Of a stretch of DNA of 64,000 nucleotides, positions 10,565-22,096 are shown piece after piece. A program made the translations under genes and the position numbers. The DNA lies in assembly GCA_030374805.1 (NCBI GenBank), contig JARGSG010000189.1, forward strand, positions 1,736,001-1,800,000, given 5' to 3'. This DNA is from Gracilaria gracilis (Eukaryota; Rhodophyta; Florideophyceae; Gracilariales; Gracilariaceae). The first letter of the stretch is position 1; each line of letters begins with the position of its first letter. The notes below the pieces were generated by a model. The model worked only from the letters and a program-made list of their open reading frames with translations. It did no database searches and was not told the DNA's origin.

Positions 10565-10799
10565 AAACTACCATCTGGGTCTTTCTGGTGTAATTGGCTC
10601 TCTCAGGACTCCACATTTCATGTAGGGACTCCCACTCCCCATCTAGGACTCGCATTTCCTTTTGTTGGATCATACAATTCACCTGGGAACGGTTGGTACA
10701 CACTTTGAGGTCGCTTACTTTTCAGGGTTTTTGCAAACACGCCCACCTTTGGAATTCGTTTGCCGCAAACAGGACGAAAATCCCCCTCAGTATACCGTA

Positions 10800-12475
10800 A
10801 TGGCTACATCTCCGGAATCTTCTCGTGGACACGCTGGGCGAGCTCCACCCCTACGGGACAGCGGCACTGACGAAGTGCTACCTGCTCCCAATTCAGGGGC
10901 TCCGAGCACCCGAAATGCCCATGGAGGAATCCTACCACCTGTGGACAACCCGGAGCAAAAACTTCGGCAGTCCACACCAACCGACCTTCGGAACCGTCTT
11001 GAGGCGGTGCGTCAGCACGCCTTTCGCGAAGCCACCCTTCAGACGCCACATCCCGCAGTGAATGTGCCGCCCGAACTCCTTCTGGGAAGCCCGCAACGCC
11101 CAATCGAGCGATTCGGAAGACTCCGACCCCGAAGTGGACATATCGCACTTACACCGTTTACGACCCAATAAAGGGGAATTTATGAAAGTGCTTAATTTTA
11201 AGCAATGTTTCCTCAATGATCGAGGTTCTCGTTACAACTTCACGGTAGCCCGCGCCGTGGCCAAACATGCTAAAATTATGCAGTTGCAAATGCCCTTGAA
11301 GTTCTCGGGCAAGGATCCCATATTGGTCTTACGATTTCTAGCGGCGTTCAAGAGCGCGTGCAACCAGAATGGTGTCCATGAGGGCACAGCCCTCGGTCTA
11401 TTCAAGTTCTTCTTGGACCCAACCGCTAGAGATTCTATCACTGCAAAGATCACCGGCGAATCTGGGGCGGTGAGCGCTAGGAGCTCTGAACTCCTCGCGT
11501 CCTACCCGGAGGTGGTTAATTACGTACTGGAGGTTTATGCCACGAACGATATCCTATCGGAGGTTTATCACGATATAATCATATACCGCCAGAGTTCATC
11601 GGTAGCGGAACGCGAATTCGTGGACCAATGGTGGATTAAGAACCTCCGATGTGGCAACATATTCCCAGATGCACGGTTGAAAGCTCTCTGCGTCGAGGGA
11701 TTACTACCTGCGATCGGGACCAGAGTGCGTAATTATTCCTCTACTCATCCCAAAATGGTCTTCCGCCAACTTGTCAGTTACGCTGAAAAGCTTGGCGATG
11801 CCCAACGGGGGTGGTAAGAAGTACTACAAAACACTGGAAGCTGTGAAAAACAGCAAACCCAGTCGGATCACACTCAGTTTCTCCTCTGACACCGCCGAAC
11901 CAGACTGGGGTGTACGATTTGAAGATTAGGGCGCTTTAGCCCTCGATATCCAACCTTCGCCCCCCCTCATTCCCTTCAATTCCCTCCACGGCGCGTCGAC
12001 GCCATGAACGATACAACCCCCTCGGGATCTTCGCTACCAACAGAAATCCCCAACGGAGACTCATACAGCACAACAAATGCCGTCTTCGTATCGAACGGCA
12101 CCGACTTCGGTGGACAAAATGACACCATGCCGCATTTGTTTATCCACCTCACGCCCATGCTGCGAATGGCTCCCTACCGAGTACCGTAACACCCTGTTGC
12201 AGCTTCGAGAAGCGAACTACCACCAGCGCGTTTTTGAAGGGTACTACAAGCCCAAACCATTGAGCAACCAGCGGCCCAGCTCTAATAATCAACAGCCTCT
12301 CCAACCGGCCACGCAAAGGAGCCTCACGGCCCAGCCGACGCCCATCCCTCAAGAACGTGCTTTTTTACCCCCACAGCGTCCTCAGCAGGTGAACCAGATC
12401 CTCACCTTTGCAAATTCCCAACCGGGTGAAAACACACCTGAGAACCGACATGGAAACGAAACGGAGGAAGCGTAG
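10800..12475 (+). pseudogene. gag-like polyprotein region of element B (frameshifted)
   Basis: Starts at ATG 10800 (MATSPESSRGHAGRAPP), a Pro-rich N-terminus in one frame up to about 11095. It then runs in a second frame to the TAA at 11815-11817. The body (about 11170-11800) has the look of a retroelement capsid: MPLKFSGKDP, then LRFLAAFKSACNQNG and a helical C-terminal half. After stops around 11880-11930 a third frame (12077-12475) holds a short Cys cluster (PCRICLSTSRPCC) followed by Gln/Pro-rich sequence, possibly a decayed zinc knuckle. The product would package the element RNA. At least two frame changes and several stops exclude function. Confidence 0.7.
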
Positions 12476-12582
12476 AGGCCATGTCTTCCTCACGAGATCA
12501 GAGCCTCACCCCACGGGTTCATTAGAGCCTGACCGGCAGAGGGAGTGTTCGAGAGCGCAATCCGATAATTCTCCCCCGAACT

Positions 12583-13428
12583 TGAAGGACAACACTCCTT
12601 GGAGGCGATTTGAGGTACTTAGTTAATTTCCGCATCATGCGTTAGTAGATATATATGAGCTACACCGCTATTAGCGTGTCGCCTCGCTGAGGTAATTTCC
12701 ACACATGTACACGTGGATTGCACGGCTCGAGGCGCCGCTTAGCGGGTGTGAATAGCACACGTGTAGCACGGATATGCTGGAGGCAGTGCACCCAGCATTG
12801 CTGTATTTACTTAGATATTTTATAGATTATTTTGCCCGGTGCACCCACTGTCAGTGGTGCGCCGAGCTCAGTACTTAGAGGGTTGAGCATCGCTCCCCCA
12901 AGTAAACTGCCCCTTGCCAAGCAAGGGCTTCTGGTTCTAACTATCACGCCTTCGCGGATTGTTCACCTCCAAGTGGACGAATGCGTTGTTCAAGTATAGT
13001 TACCCACCCTTGTAGCGCTCAGAGTATAACCACTATTTTTGTGTCTCGTTCCGACCTATTGTCGTATACTCGCCCATGTATTGGGTTTGCTTTATTCTCT
13101 CTCTCTTTTCCGCACTCTGGTGGTTTGCTTTCTTCCCTTTTTGGGTTTGCCTTTTTGCCCTGTTCGCAGTGGCTCGTTTCCGACACCTTGTCGTTGCCGT
13201 GCTACTCTCTTTCGAGGACTCATCTCGTGACCGTGTGAACACGTGGATCTCTACCGACTACTAATCAGCCTTACGCTCCGACGCTTGTCGTGGTGGTTTG
13301 ACCTCGGATTTACACCCGGCTTAGCTGTGTCATTCCCGGAGTGCTCCGTTCGCTGTGCTGCCCTGTCGAGGGGAAGATTCCGAACGTCTTCGTGAGCCTG
13401 CGCTTTTCCCGCCAAAGACGTTGCTCCA
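12583..13428 (+). repeat. solo LTR of A type inserted in element B
   Basis: 846 bp from TGAAGGACAACACTCC to GTTGCTCCA, matching the split LTR 9882-10120 plus 18971-19585 over its whole length. It is flanked on both sides by CCGAACT (12576-12582 and 13429-13435), as expected for a target-site duplication. Left and right flanks join into one reading frame (SDNSPPN before, then WPPDNTDLGEVF after) when the insert and one repeat are discounted. A lone LTR without internal sequence indicates LTR-LTR recombination after insertion. Confidence 0.85.
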
Positions 13429-13473
13429 CCGAACTGGCCGCCCGACAACACCGATCTCGGTGAGGTTTTCGTC

Positions 13474-13998
13474 ATGACGTGGGAAAATTACAAAGTCCAG
13501 TTGGAAACTGGACTCACGCCTCGTACCACAAGAACCCTCCAAGGCATACTGGATACTGGCGAAGGACCAAATATCACCCATGTCAAGAACCTCCCCGACG
13601 GGTACGAACCTAACCTGAACAACCACAATACCCCACCGGTATTCAATGCCTCTAAGGATCCCATGCAAATTTTGGGAACCATCATCCTTCGCACCTGTCT
13701 GTGAAATTTAGTCCAACGCGTCCTATTCCTGGTGGCTACCAATCTAGCTGCTGATGCCATTTTGGGAACCTCCCTTATCGACCGTCATGGCCGCGCCATC
13801 TACCCCCGCGAATGCAAGGTAACCCTCTATGGGTCCCCACCAGTAGCGATAGTTAGCGCTTTCCATGGCCCAGCTGGGGACAAAAAAACAGTAGACCCAA
13901 CTTCGCCCCCTTGGGATGAGAATGACGTCGCGGGCAATGCCGAAAATGACGCCGCAAACCCGCCAGAACTACTCAGCAATGACTGCACCCACAAATGA
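13474..13998 (+). pseudogene. aspartic protease region of element B
   Basis: A frame starting just behind the solo LTR (MTWENYKVQLETGLTP) contains LQGILDTGEGPNIT, with the DTG catalytic motif of retropepsins, and ends at the TGA at 13702-13704. Sequence after the stop (ATNLAADAILGTSLIDRHG) resembles the second half of the protease fold, with its hydrophobic AILG segment. Retropepsin would cleave the Gag/Pol precursor. The stop between the two halves and the missing downstream polymerase make it non-functional. Confidence 0.75.
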
Positions 13999-15556
13999 GT
14001 AATCTAGAAAGTTGTGGACCAGGCCATATCACCCTACGGGACACCAATGGTCAAGGTACGATGATACGGCTTCCCACCTTCCCAGGATACATGGGAACTC
14101 CGTACCAGTATAAATCAAAACTTCGTCGCTAGGCTCCGAACCAGGAAACACCGTTAAACCCACATGGATCAAAATAACGCGTCTAAGCTCACTCGCTACG
14201 CACGCACTTGGTTTCACCGTGGCACGTGATGTTGAGTACAAGCTAAAACACGGCACCGCATGCGCCGTGTATCAGCGCGGCCATGCGCATTCCGCATGTA
14301 CCACGCGGGCCTGCACAGTGCACACCCACGTGGTATACGCCCAGTGGGTAGCCGACTCGGTGTACAGTAATACCTCTAAGGACGGACGTGCACCACCTCA
14401 AATTTTTCTAAATGTTTCGATGTCGCGGGTACCCCAAATCGGGCATTCCGAGCCTCCCAAACGCGCTGGTTGCCGAGAGACAGGCAAGAGAAGAAATCCC
14501 TGCTTTTAACCCCGTATGGGATGGTGATTTCCAAGCCAAACTTTTTGATTCTCCTTGCAGGTAACCCTTCGAGCTCATCGCGCACACCGGCACGTACACC
14601 GATACCCACCGTATACGACAATGTGGCACCGCCTATTGTGCACACGCGCCCATTGCTATACGCGTACACATTTTACGACGTAACACCCTTGGGGTCCAAG
14701 GCCACCCTAAGAGGGGGGGAGAGACCTACGCGAACACATGCAAAGCCCCAGCACGGCGCGCAGGTTATTCAATACGCCAAAGCGAGGCGCGACCCCTACT
14801 GAGACCAATATCATTGGCATTCCACCCCCTTTGGGATATGAAATGTGAGAAACGCGTAACGAGGTTGAACATGCGCTCTTTCTTGATTCGAAAAACGCAA
14901 ACCTAAGATTTCCGATGACGGGTGCGACGTCAACGACGCAGAGCGTCAGCCGGGCCGCTCTCCAGAGGTAGGAGCGTCTTTTTGGAGGATCTAACCTGTC
15001 CCGCAGCGGAGGACGCGGCAATGAACAGACGCCCGCCACCACCAACGAGCTTGTACTTACCCTCTTCGGGCTCTCCCACATCCGCACCCGCGTTACTGCC
15101 CTCTGGGGAAGCTTGCCCACCACCTCGGACCCGCCGCAGACGAACTACCACCCACGTCGGGTTGCGCCGCCGGCGAAGAAGGGGCACCCGTCACCTTCGG
15201 GGCGCCATCCTTCCTTACCTGGAGCTGCACAGTCATCAAAACCTTAGGAGTTTTCTCCTCCTTAGTACACGGCCCTTCGGTGGCATGACACGGAAACAGA
15301 ATCCCCTCCACCCCGTCATCCACGTGATGGAAAGCCATCCCGATGAGTACACGCATCGAAGTCCCGAGGATGGAATCCGTACGAGCATGCACGTCTCCCT
15401 GTCCAGACGAGACGTGCGGGAGATCGAAGCGTGCCTTCACGTCCTCGACAAACGTCCGCGCAATCTAGGAACGTGACGAGTAATGATCTAGATCAAGGCC
15501 TCTCGAAGGCCTGTCGCCCGTTGGGACAACATGCAAAGAAGTGAAACGTACCTCAC
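13999..15556. other. internal region of element B without recognisable pol
   Basis: Where reverse transcriptase, RNase H and integrase would be expected there is no long frame and no recognised motif. Only short frames occur on both strands. One on the minus strand (15440-15093) reads RVLIGMAFHHVDDGVEGILF and looks protein-like; it may be a further part of the antisense unit. Confidence 0.5.
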
Positions 15557-17684
15557 TCATCCTTGGGCGGCGGTCAGAGCGCTCAGAAGCAAAGCCGGCG
15601 ACGCTAAACCCTTCTGCTGGAATTGTGCCTGAAGGGCATCGAACGCCGCACCGACTTCGGAACTCGCCGCGCCACCTGGCGCTAAGTTCACGCCCTGAAA
15701 CAGAGAACTGAGCGCTAGGGAGACACTAGTCGGCATGACGGAAATACCCATTGCGGGAGGAGCCACCGAATGCGACGGTCCCGTTGGAGCAGCGGACACA
15801 CCCATGGTGGGAGGAGCCACCGAATGCTGCGAAACCGTTGGGACAATGGAAACCCGACCACCACCGAGAGTCATCGGCAAACCGGACGAAGGCACTCCGA
15901 CAGACCCAGAGGGAGTCGCGTTCTGATTCTGCCTAGATGGAGCACCCCAGGCAACGTCTGCAACCTGCAATTCCGACGGGACAGTGGCCAGAGCAGTACT
16001 CGGGTCACCAGCGAGACTCCTTACAGGGACAGCACTCTCATTGCCGGGACTGACTACATCCACTGGAGGGAGAAAAATATCCTTCTCATCATCATCCTGC
16101 TAACCAAGGAGCGGAGCGGGGTTCGCGGGCTCTGTAGGACCGGGAGGCGGCCCAGATGGGTCATGTAGGCATTCGCCTACGAAATCGACCCCGTGGGGCC
16201 AGTAGTCCTTGAACTCAGCCTTGTCGGTACCTGGCATCCTTTCCCCAACGGTACGAAACGGTGGCATGTTCACGTACGCCTTCCCGTCATCATTCCCAGC
16301 GGGATGCTTGAGTATGTCGTGATAAATGTCCTCCTCATAATCATACCAGAAGAAACTCAGGGTTTGGGACCACTCTACGCGGCAGACGTCATCCAGAAGC
16401 GACCGAACGTTCTGAAACCCGTAATGGGAACCACGAACAATGTTCTGCACACCTAAAGCGCGGACATATCTTATAACCGAGGCCGGAAGCAGGAAGAGAC
16501 GACCCTTTGGGGACTTCAAGTTCGCGTCCCCGTATAGGCGCCAGTCACGACACTTGGTGCGGACCGTAACCCTATAACGGGCCGCGTACAGACAGCCCAT
16601 GAACACGAATACGACGCACTCTATAAAGAAGATCTGCCACAGGGAATTCCGTAAAGCTGTCTTTGGTCCTAGCAGGAGATTCGTGTAATAAGCGCTGAAC
16701 GACGGAGTTGGTATACCCATATAGCGGGATACTGACATGATTTCCCCCAGGGTTTTGCCAATACGAATATAATGCTGCACCCTCGCGTTGCTAGGCATTT
16801 CAAAGTACTCCTGGTTGTGCCAACCAAAGAGGAACTTGTGCTTCTCCCTGATGCAAGCGTCATCGGCGACAAACTCTCCCCAATATTCACGGTCGCGGAC
16901 CCAGTATATCTGGTTATACGGCGCCTTGAATGCCACAACTCCAAGAAGACAGTGCCCAGGGGGTGAAATCGACATATTCTCTCCCAGTTGGGCATAATCA
17001 GCTGCCAACCACCCGAAAATATTCGCCACCCGACGCTGATAGTCGATCTCATCTCAGCAACGGGCAAACGGCATATCCGGACGCCGATTCCCAGAGTCAA
17101 CAGTCCGGATGTCCTGCGAGGGACTGATAGGCATGTGCCCCAAACGGGCATGCCACAACTTCACACGCCCGCGGCGATTCTTCTGTGAGAAACCCTGGTA
17201 AATTGGGACCGACTGGAATCGCTTCGCATCGAAGAAGACTGAACCCATCGGGAGATACTGGGATACGGGATACGGAATCGCCACATGGCGAGCGCTGACG
17301 TGAAACCGCCCAGAAGCGGTGGTGTGATCGTAAACCTGCGTAGGATTTAGCCAGCTCGGATTCGACCCAGTGGGAGCGCTACCCGTAGGCGCCGAGGACA
17401 AACCCGCGGCGCCGCCACCCGTAGGGGCTGGGATTCGTGGAATCGTCCCCTCGGGGCATTTCAACTGCTGCGGAAGGCTGCACGCAGAACGACGACGAAA
17501 CCGGCTCCCGCTGAGGGCTTCTCTTTTGTACCCCTAGGGAAGACGTGGGGAACGCCTCCTCCACGGGGGGGAACCTGGCGCCATCGGCCGCGGGCGCGCT
17601 CGTGCCCGACTCAACGGACACGGTGTTCCCTCGAGGTAATCGGTCGCGTCTCGCACCACGCCGAGCAAACGCGCGTACAGCCAT
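15557..17684 (-). pseudogene. antisense accessory ORF of element B
   Basis: Reads on the strand opposite gag. A possible start is ATG 17684. After one frame change near 17380-17460 a single frame runs from 17464 to 15557, interrupted only by TGA 17054-17056 and TAG 16100-16102, about 635 codons. The middle part is globular (ANIFGWLAADYAQLG, YNQIYWVRDREYWGEF, RSLLDDVCRVEWSQTLSFFW). It is followed by a Pro/Ser/Val-rich disordered tail with imperfect VAPPxMGxS repeats and a terminal Leu/Ala helix. The R-x-LLD-x-V-x-RV-x-W motif is shared with the antisense ORF of element A. No known family is recognised. Position between pol and the 3' LTR on the antisense strand is the same in both elements. 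Confidence 0.65.
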
Positions 17685-17689
17685 GGTTC

Positions 17690-18284
17690 AAACGTAACCC
17701 GTACGGGATGCCCCACACCGCAGCGGAATGGGACTCGACTTTTGCACCTCGCCAGGCTTTATTTGAATACGGCATACACCAGATGCCACGCCTCTTATAC
17801 CCGTACCGGACACTGCGCACCGGCCGGTGACAACAAATCTGGACAGCCCATTCCCTCCCCAGGTGGTATGCACTACGCCGCATCCCACCGCCGCCTGCTT
17901 CTCCCCCCACTGGGACTACGACGCATTCCCAGCCACGCGCGCCAACTCTCAACAGATAATTGGTACCCGCACAGCGAAATGCCGAGTTAACAGGCGCAAA
18001 ACTGCTCCTTAACACACCGGGACACTCCGCATCCTGTGGTGGGAACGCGCTCACATGGCCTACGGTCACACATTGGGTGACAAACGTAGCGTGCGCCCGA
18101 CACGGCACTACGCCGAAACTCATTGTTGAACCGCATACCCCTTCGGGAAAGTCTGCCGTCTGTCACCAAGCACACCCGGATGCGCTACGAGTCCACCCGC
18201 GAGGTTGTCCGATGGAGACCTGAAGGGGACCGCTGTGGATGCGAACTCGACACGGTCGTGTCGGGCATTCGTCGAACGCCCACT
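17690..18284. other. untranslated-looking region of element B
   Basis: Only overlapping short frames in all phases. It probably corresponds to the promoter/leader of the antisense ORF and the 3' spacer of the element. Confidence 0.4.
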
Positions 18285-18495
18285 CGGGATTCTCGCCATC
18301 GTGACCGACAGCCAGCGCGCCTACGTCGCAGACACATTCGGGTTTCTCGCCATCGCGCCCGACAGTCAGCGCGCCTACGTCGCACGCCCATTCGGGTTGT
18401 CGCCAGCACGACAGAAAGTTGATACGAATTCGTCGCGCGCTCCCTTGGGTCTCTCGCCATCGCGGCAGACAGTTCATACGCTCCTCGTCTACTGA
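18285..18495. repeat. 54-bp tandem repeat near 3' LTR of element B
   Basis: Units start at 18285, 18339, 18393 and about 18447 with CGGG(T)TTCTCGCCATCG followed by CAGCGCGCCTACGTCGCA. The first two are nearly identical, and the third and fourth are diverged. The 54-bp length keeps frames open on both strands (18 codons per unit). Short tandem arrays just inside the 3' LTR are common in Gypsy elements. Confidence 0.8.
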
Positions 18496-18544
18496 GGTGG
18501 AACCGTTCGACCTCGAGACGAGGCCGGATCTAATGAAGGGAGTC

Positions 18545-18970
18545 TGTAGTGCAATTCGATGCACTGTCCCAATGGGCACATATTAGGATAGTTAGATAGT
18601 TATTGTGCACATGGGTGCAGCTCAGGGATCCCCACGTGTAAGGTGCTGACAGTTGTCGGCCACCACCTACGCGACCCCTTGATAGGTAGATTGTTTATTA
18701 TTTTCGACACGTGGCTATTGCCCTCGGAGATGTACTTAAGCACCTCACGTTGGGCAGAGCTCACAGTTGTAAACCGCAAGTACCCCCTAGCCGATTCTTC
18801 ATCGTCTAGTTTCCCATAGGGCCGTTCTGCCGTCACTAACGGTGCTGCATGCCTATCTCGTGCCCCGTTGTTAGCGTCCGTCTGCACGCTCCTTCGTCCC
18901 CGCTTGGGTACTGCGCACACTACTTCCTGATTTAGAAATAGTATACGGCCGTAGCTGTCGCTGTACTACA
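18545..18970 (+). repeat. 3' LTR of element B
   Basis: 426-bp partner of 10121-10546, preceded by a purine-rich GAAGGGAG stretch and followed by TCTT and the resumed LTR of element A. Confidence 0.95.
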
Positions 18971-19585
18971 TCTTAAAGATTATTTAGCGCGACGCACCCA
19001 CTGTCAGTGGTGCGCCGAGCTTAGTTTTTAGAGGGTTTAGCCCTGCTGCCCCAAGGAAATTACCTCTTGCCGAGCAACGGCTTCTTGCTCTAACTATCTC
19101 GCCTTCACGGGTTGTTCACCTCCAAGTGGAGTGACGACTGTGTTTTCCACGTAAAGATAACCACGTTTGTGGCGCTCAGAGTGTAATTACTACTTGTGTG
19201 TCTCGTTCCGGCCTATTGTCGTATAATCGCCCCTGTACTGGATTGTTCTACTTTCTTTCCCTTTCTCCCACTGTGATGGTTCTCTTTCTCCCCTTTTTTG
19301 GGTTTGCCTCTTTTCCCTCTTCTCAATGGTCCGTTTTTGACACCTTGTCGGCGCCGTGCTACTCGCTTTTGAGGGCTTATCTTGTGACCATGTGAACACG
19401 TAGATCTCCTCCAACTACTGTTTATCCTCAACACTCTGACGCTTGTCGTGACAGTTTGATCTCGGATATACCCCCGGCTTAGCTGTGTCATTCCCGGAGT
19501 GCTTTGTTCGCTGTGCTTCCCTATCGAGGGAAAGATTCCGAACGTCTTCGTGAGCTTGGCTTTTCCCGCCAAAGGCGTTGCTCCA
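18971..19585 (+). repeat. 3' LTR of element A, right part
   Basis: Continues the LTR broken at 10120. It matches the solo LTR from about 12826 to 13428 (for example CACCCACTGTCAGTGGTGCG), though with more differences than the left part. It ends GTTGCTCCA, followed by CCGAACT. Confidence 0.85.
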
Positions 19586-19619
19586 CCGAACTCGAAACAA
19601 GCTCTCAAATTAAGTGAAG

Positions 19620-21385
19620 GACTCATGTTATACTACATGGAAGTCATGCTCACCACGGGCTCTGATGAAGAAATCGTGATCTCTGGCTCACTCATTGCAT
19701 CTAATGCATTGACCATAGAAGCGGTACAGATGGATGGTGAAGAGTACGCAAAGGAGCTTATCAACGAGCCAAACATGAGGCACAATCCTGACCTGTCTTC
19801 TAGCGGGTAGATACTACTACAAGGGATGCAGAAGGTTTTCGGAGCGCGCCAAGTCTGGGCCTGCGAAGTTCAATTCGTTCCTCCATAGATATTGGAAAAA
19901 GCCTTTAACAAGGAGCATGAAGACAACTGGACAGACTGTTACGAAAAAAGCAACGATGACGACGTGCCACATGAAGCAAATATCATCTCCTCACACACAG
20001 TGCTCAAACTCAAGCAAGACGAGGACGGAAAGAGCAAGCTGAAAGCGCGATTGGTAACACCCGGGAATCGCGACGATCTGAAGGATGAGATCAGGAAAAA
20101 CTGCACCAACGCAGATATGATCATTGTTCGCCTTGTTCTTAATGTCAATCTGTGTCTTGGGTTGTCTATTGGTGTTACGGAGATCAAAGGAGCCTTCTTG
20201 CAAAGTGACCAATCCAGAGAGGCATATATTTTAGGCTTGCTCCAGAATTCCGAACGAGAAAAGGCGTGTTATGGAAACTACCAAACTCTCCTATGGTATT
20301 GTAGAAGCCGGAAAACATTGAGCTAAACGCAAAGAGTTGTAGTTGTTAAACGACGAAGGCTTGAACAGAGTGGATGCGGTTTACCAACTATTCTTGAGAC
20401 ACAACAAAGAACGAAATATTACACTGGCCATCGCGAAAAGAGCGGATGATCTCTTGGTGGCTGGCACAAATCTACTGATTAAAACCTTCATGGAGCGCTA
20501 GCAGAGTGAGTTCCAAGTCATCGACGACGAGGACAACAACGTACTTCTCACGACCACTCCTTACCTGGATCGACTCTACGCTATGAAAGTGTCGCGCGCG
20601 GGAAGAAAATGTGCTATGCACGTGTCACGGACAAAGAGATGAGAGTCTACCGATCATTGTCCGGTACAGTCATGTACCTTGGCTCCGCTGTGCTTTCACA
20701 GGCATCAATGGTGACATCTAAATTGCTGCAAGAAGTTTGCGACTTGCGCGTGGGACACCTTATAGAAGCAAATGGCATGCTGAAAGAGATCTGCTGTTTT
20801 AAACTGACGGTCAAGTACCACTGACCGTTGGGGGTAAGATCAGCGATCTTGGTCAGCGTTTAGACGCTTCAATTAGAACTAATAAGCACACATACGGTCA
20901 GACGAGCGTCAAATGTGGAATCCATGTCACCACTTCTTTCGACGACCAACCTAATTCTCGTCCTCCTTACTGTTGTAGCACAAAGCAACGTCGAGTAACA
21001 TACTCTTCTTTTGGCGCCAAGATATTGGGTTGCTCAGAAGGAGTAGATCGTGGATTAAAAATATAGGAAACCTTGAACGGCATCTTTTCTCACTGCAAGA
21101 TTTTTCACCATATCTTTGTAAATTCAAAGGCGCTCTTCTACACAATTACTGGCTTATATGAGTGCAAAGGGTTTAGGTTTGGCAAACTGTCATAATAATA
21201 CGAGATACGTTTGAGTCGAAAGAGCTAAACATGGTGATTTTGATTTTGCACACTTTGAACATTGCAGATGTATTTACAAAACGAAGCAATAAATATTTAG
21301 GGAATATGATCAACATGCTACGTGAAGGGTTCTGGTCTACTGACATCGCAAAAAACAAAACGCAATGCTTCAAATCTTCGATATG
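19620..21385 (+). pseudogene. Ty1/Copia reverse transcriptase-RNase H remnant
   Basis: Fragments in changing frames keep the Copia order. KLKARLVTPGNRDD and IVRLVLNVNLCLG with VTEIKGAFLQSD (19892-20326) belong to the N-terminal half of the polymerase. AKRADDLLVAGT (about 20435) holds the active-site region. EMRVYRSLSGTVMYLG (about 20640) is the connection. RVTYSSFGAKILGCSEGVDRG (about 20993) and VNSKALLYTITGL belong to RNase H, and LNIADVFTKRS (about 21256) is the conserved Copia C-terminus. Stops at 20327, about 20500, 20641, 20821 and later exclude function. The non-plant-like RT signature resembles Copia lineages of algae and chytrids (inference from memory of the motifs). Confidence 0.8.
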
Positions 21386-21673
21386 AGAACTTCTTTATGT
21401 TTATGGTAGGATAATACGGCGACGGGAGGTATGTGAGAATGTTGAACACATTTCATAGTGTCTCACAAACTGCATTAATTTGCTCTTAGGACGTCACATA
21501 GTTAGCAAAACGATCGCTTAGTATCCGTACATAAAGGAAGATTACGTAGTCTTTCAGCTCGATAAGAGCAAATCAGCTTGGTATGTTACATTGTATTGCT
21601 TGTGAGAAGCTTTTCTTCCCACTACGCTACGATGGAATTTTAGCGCATTGCTGAAGAGTAAACGATAACAGTA

Positions 21674-21698
21674 CAGTGAATCCTCGTTATAAAGATGT
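21674..21698 (+). repeat. left terminal inverted repeat of pogo element
   Basis: Starts CAGTGAATCCTCGTTATAA, the inverse of the right end. It is preceded by TA. Confidence 0.95.
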
Positions 21699-22096
21699 TG
21701 CGCAATAAGGATATAGGCCTTACAAGGATCTCAGACGCGTTTCCGATTTGCGGATCGCTGTCTGAGAGGTGTGAAGCCATGTCAAAAGGATAAGGATACA
21801 AGGATGACTGTGCCAAGAGCTCATGCGCCGTGTCCCATAGAAAAGGGTTTATTCGAGCATTAGAATCCTCGGTACAAAGATATCTATCGATACCCTTTCG
21901 GTAGATGCTTGATATCAATACAAACCTTGTTAGTAGCACAAAAAAGACGTTACTGCTCGGAAAACCGTTCTACATTTCTAGCGACTAGATAAAGCTGCAG
22001 CTTGTTAACATAAACAGTATACCAGGACGTAGGACGTAGATACGAAAATCGCGGACACAACGACCTCGCGCATCTTCGTTTGAAAACCAAACTACG

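Larger units (their letters stand above)
10121..18970 (+). mobile_element. LTR retrotransposon B (Ty3/Gypsy-like), nested in LTR of element A
   Basis: Two 426-bp direct repeats (10121-10546 and 18545-18970) bound an 8.85-kb insertion. Each starts TGTAGT and ends ACTACA, and they differ at roughly 20 positions by eye. Inside, in order, are a candidate primer-binding site, a gag-like pseudogene, a foreign solo LTR, a protease region with DTG motif, a 1.5-kb stretch without recognisable pol, an antisense ORF and a 54-bp tandem repeat. Flanks are TTTT on the left and TCTT on the right, fitting a 4-bp target duplication with one change. No reverse transcriptase or integrase is visible, so the copy is non-autonomous and old. 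Confidence 0.9.
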
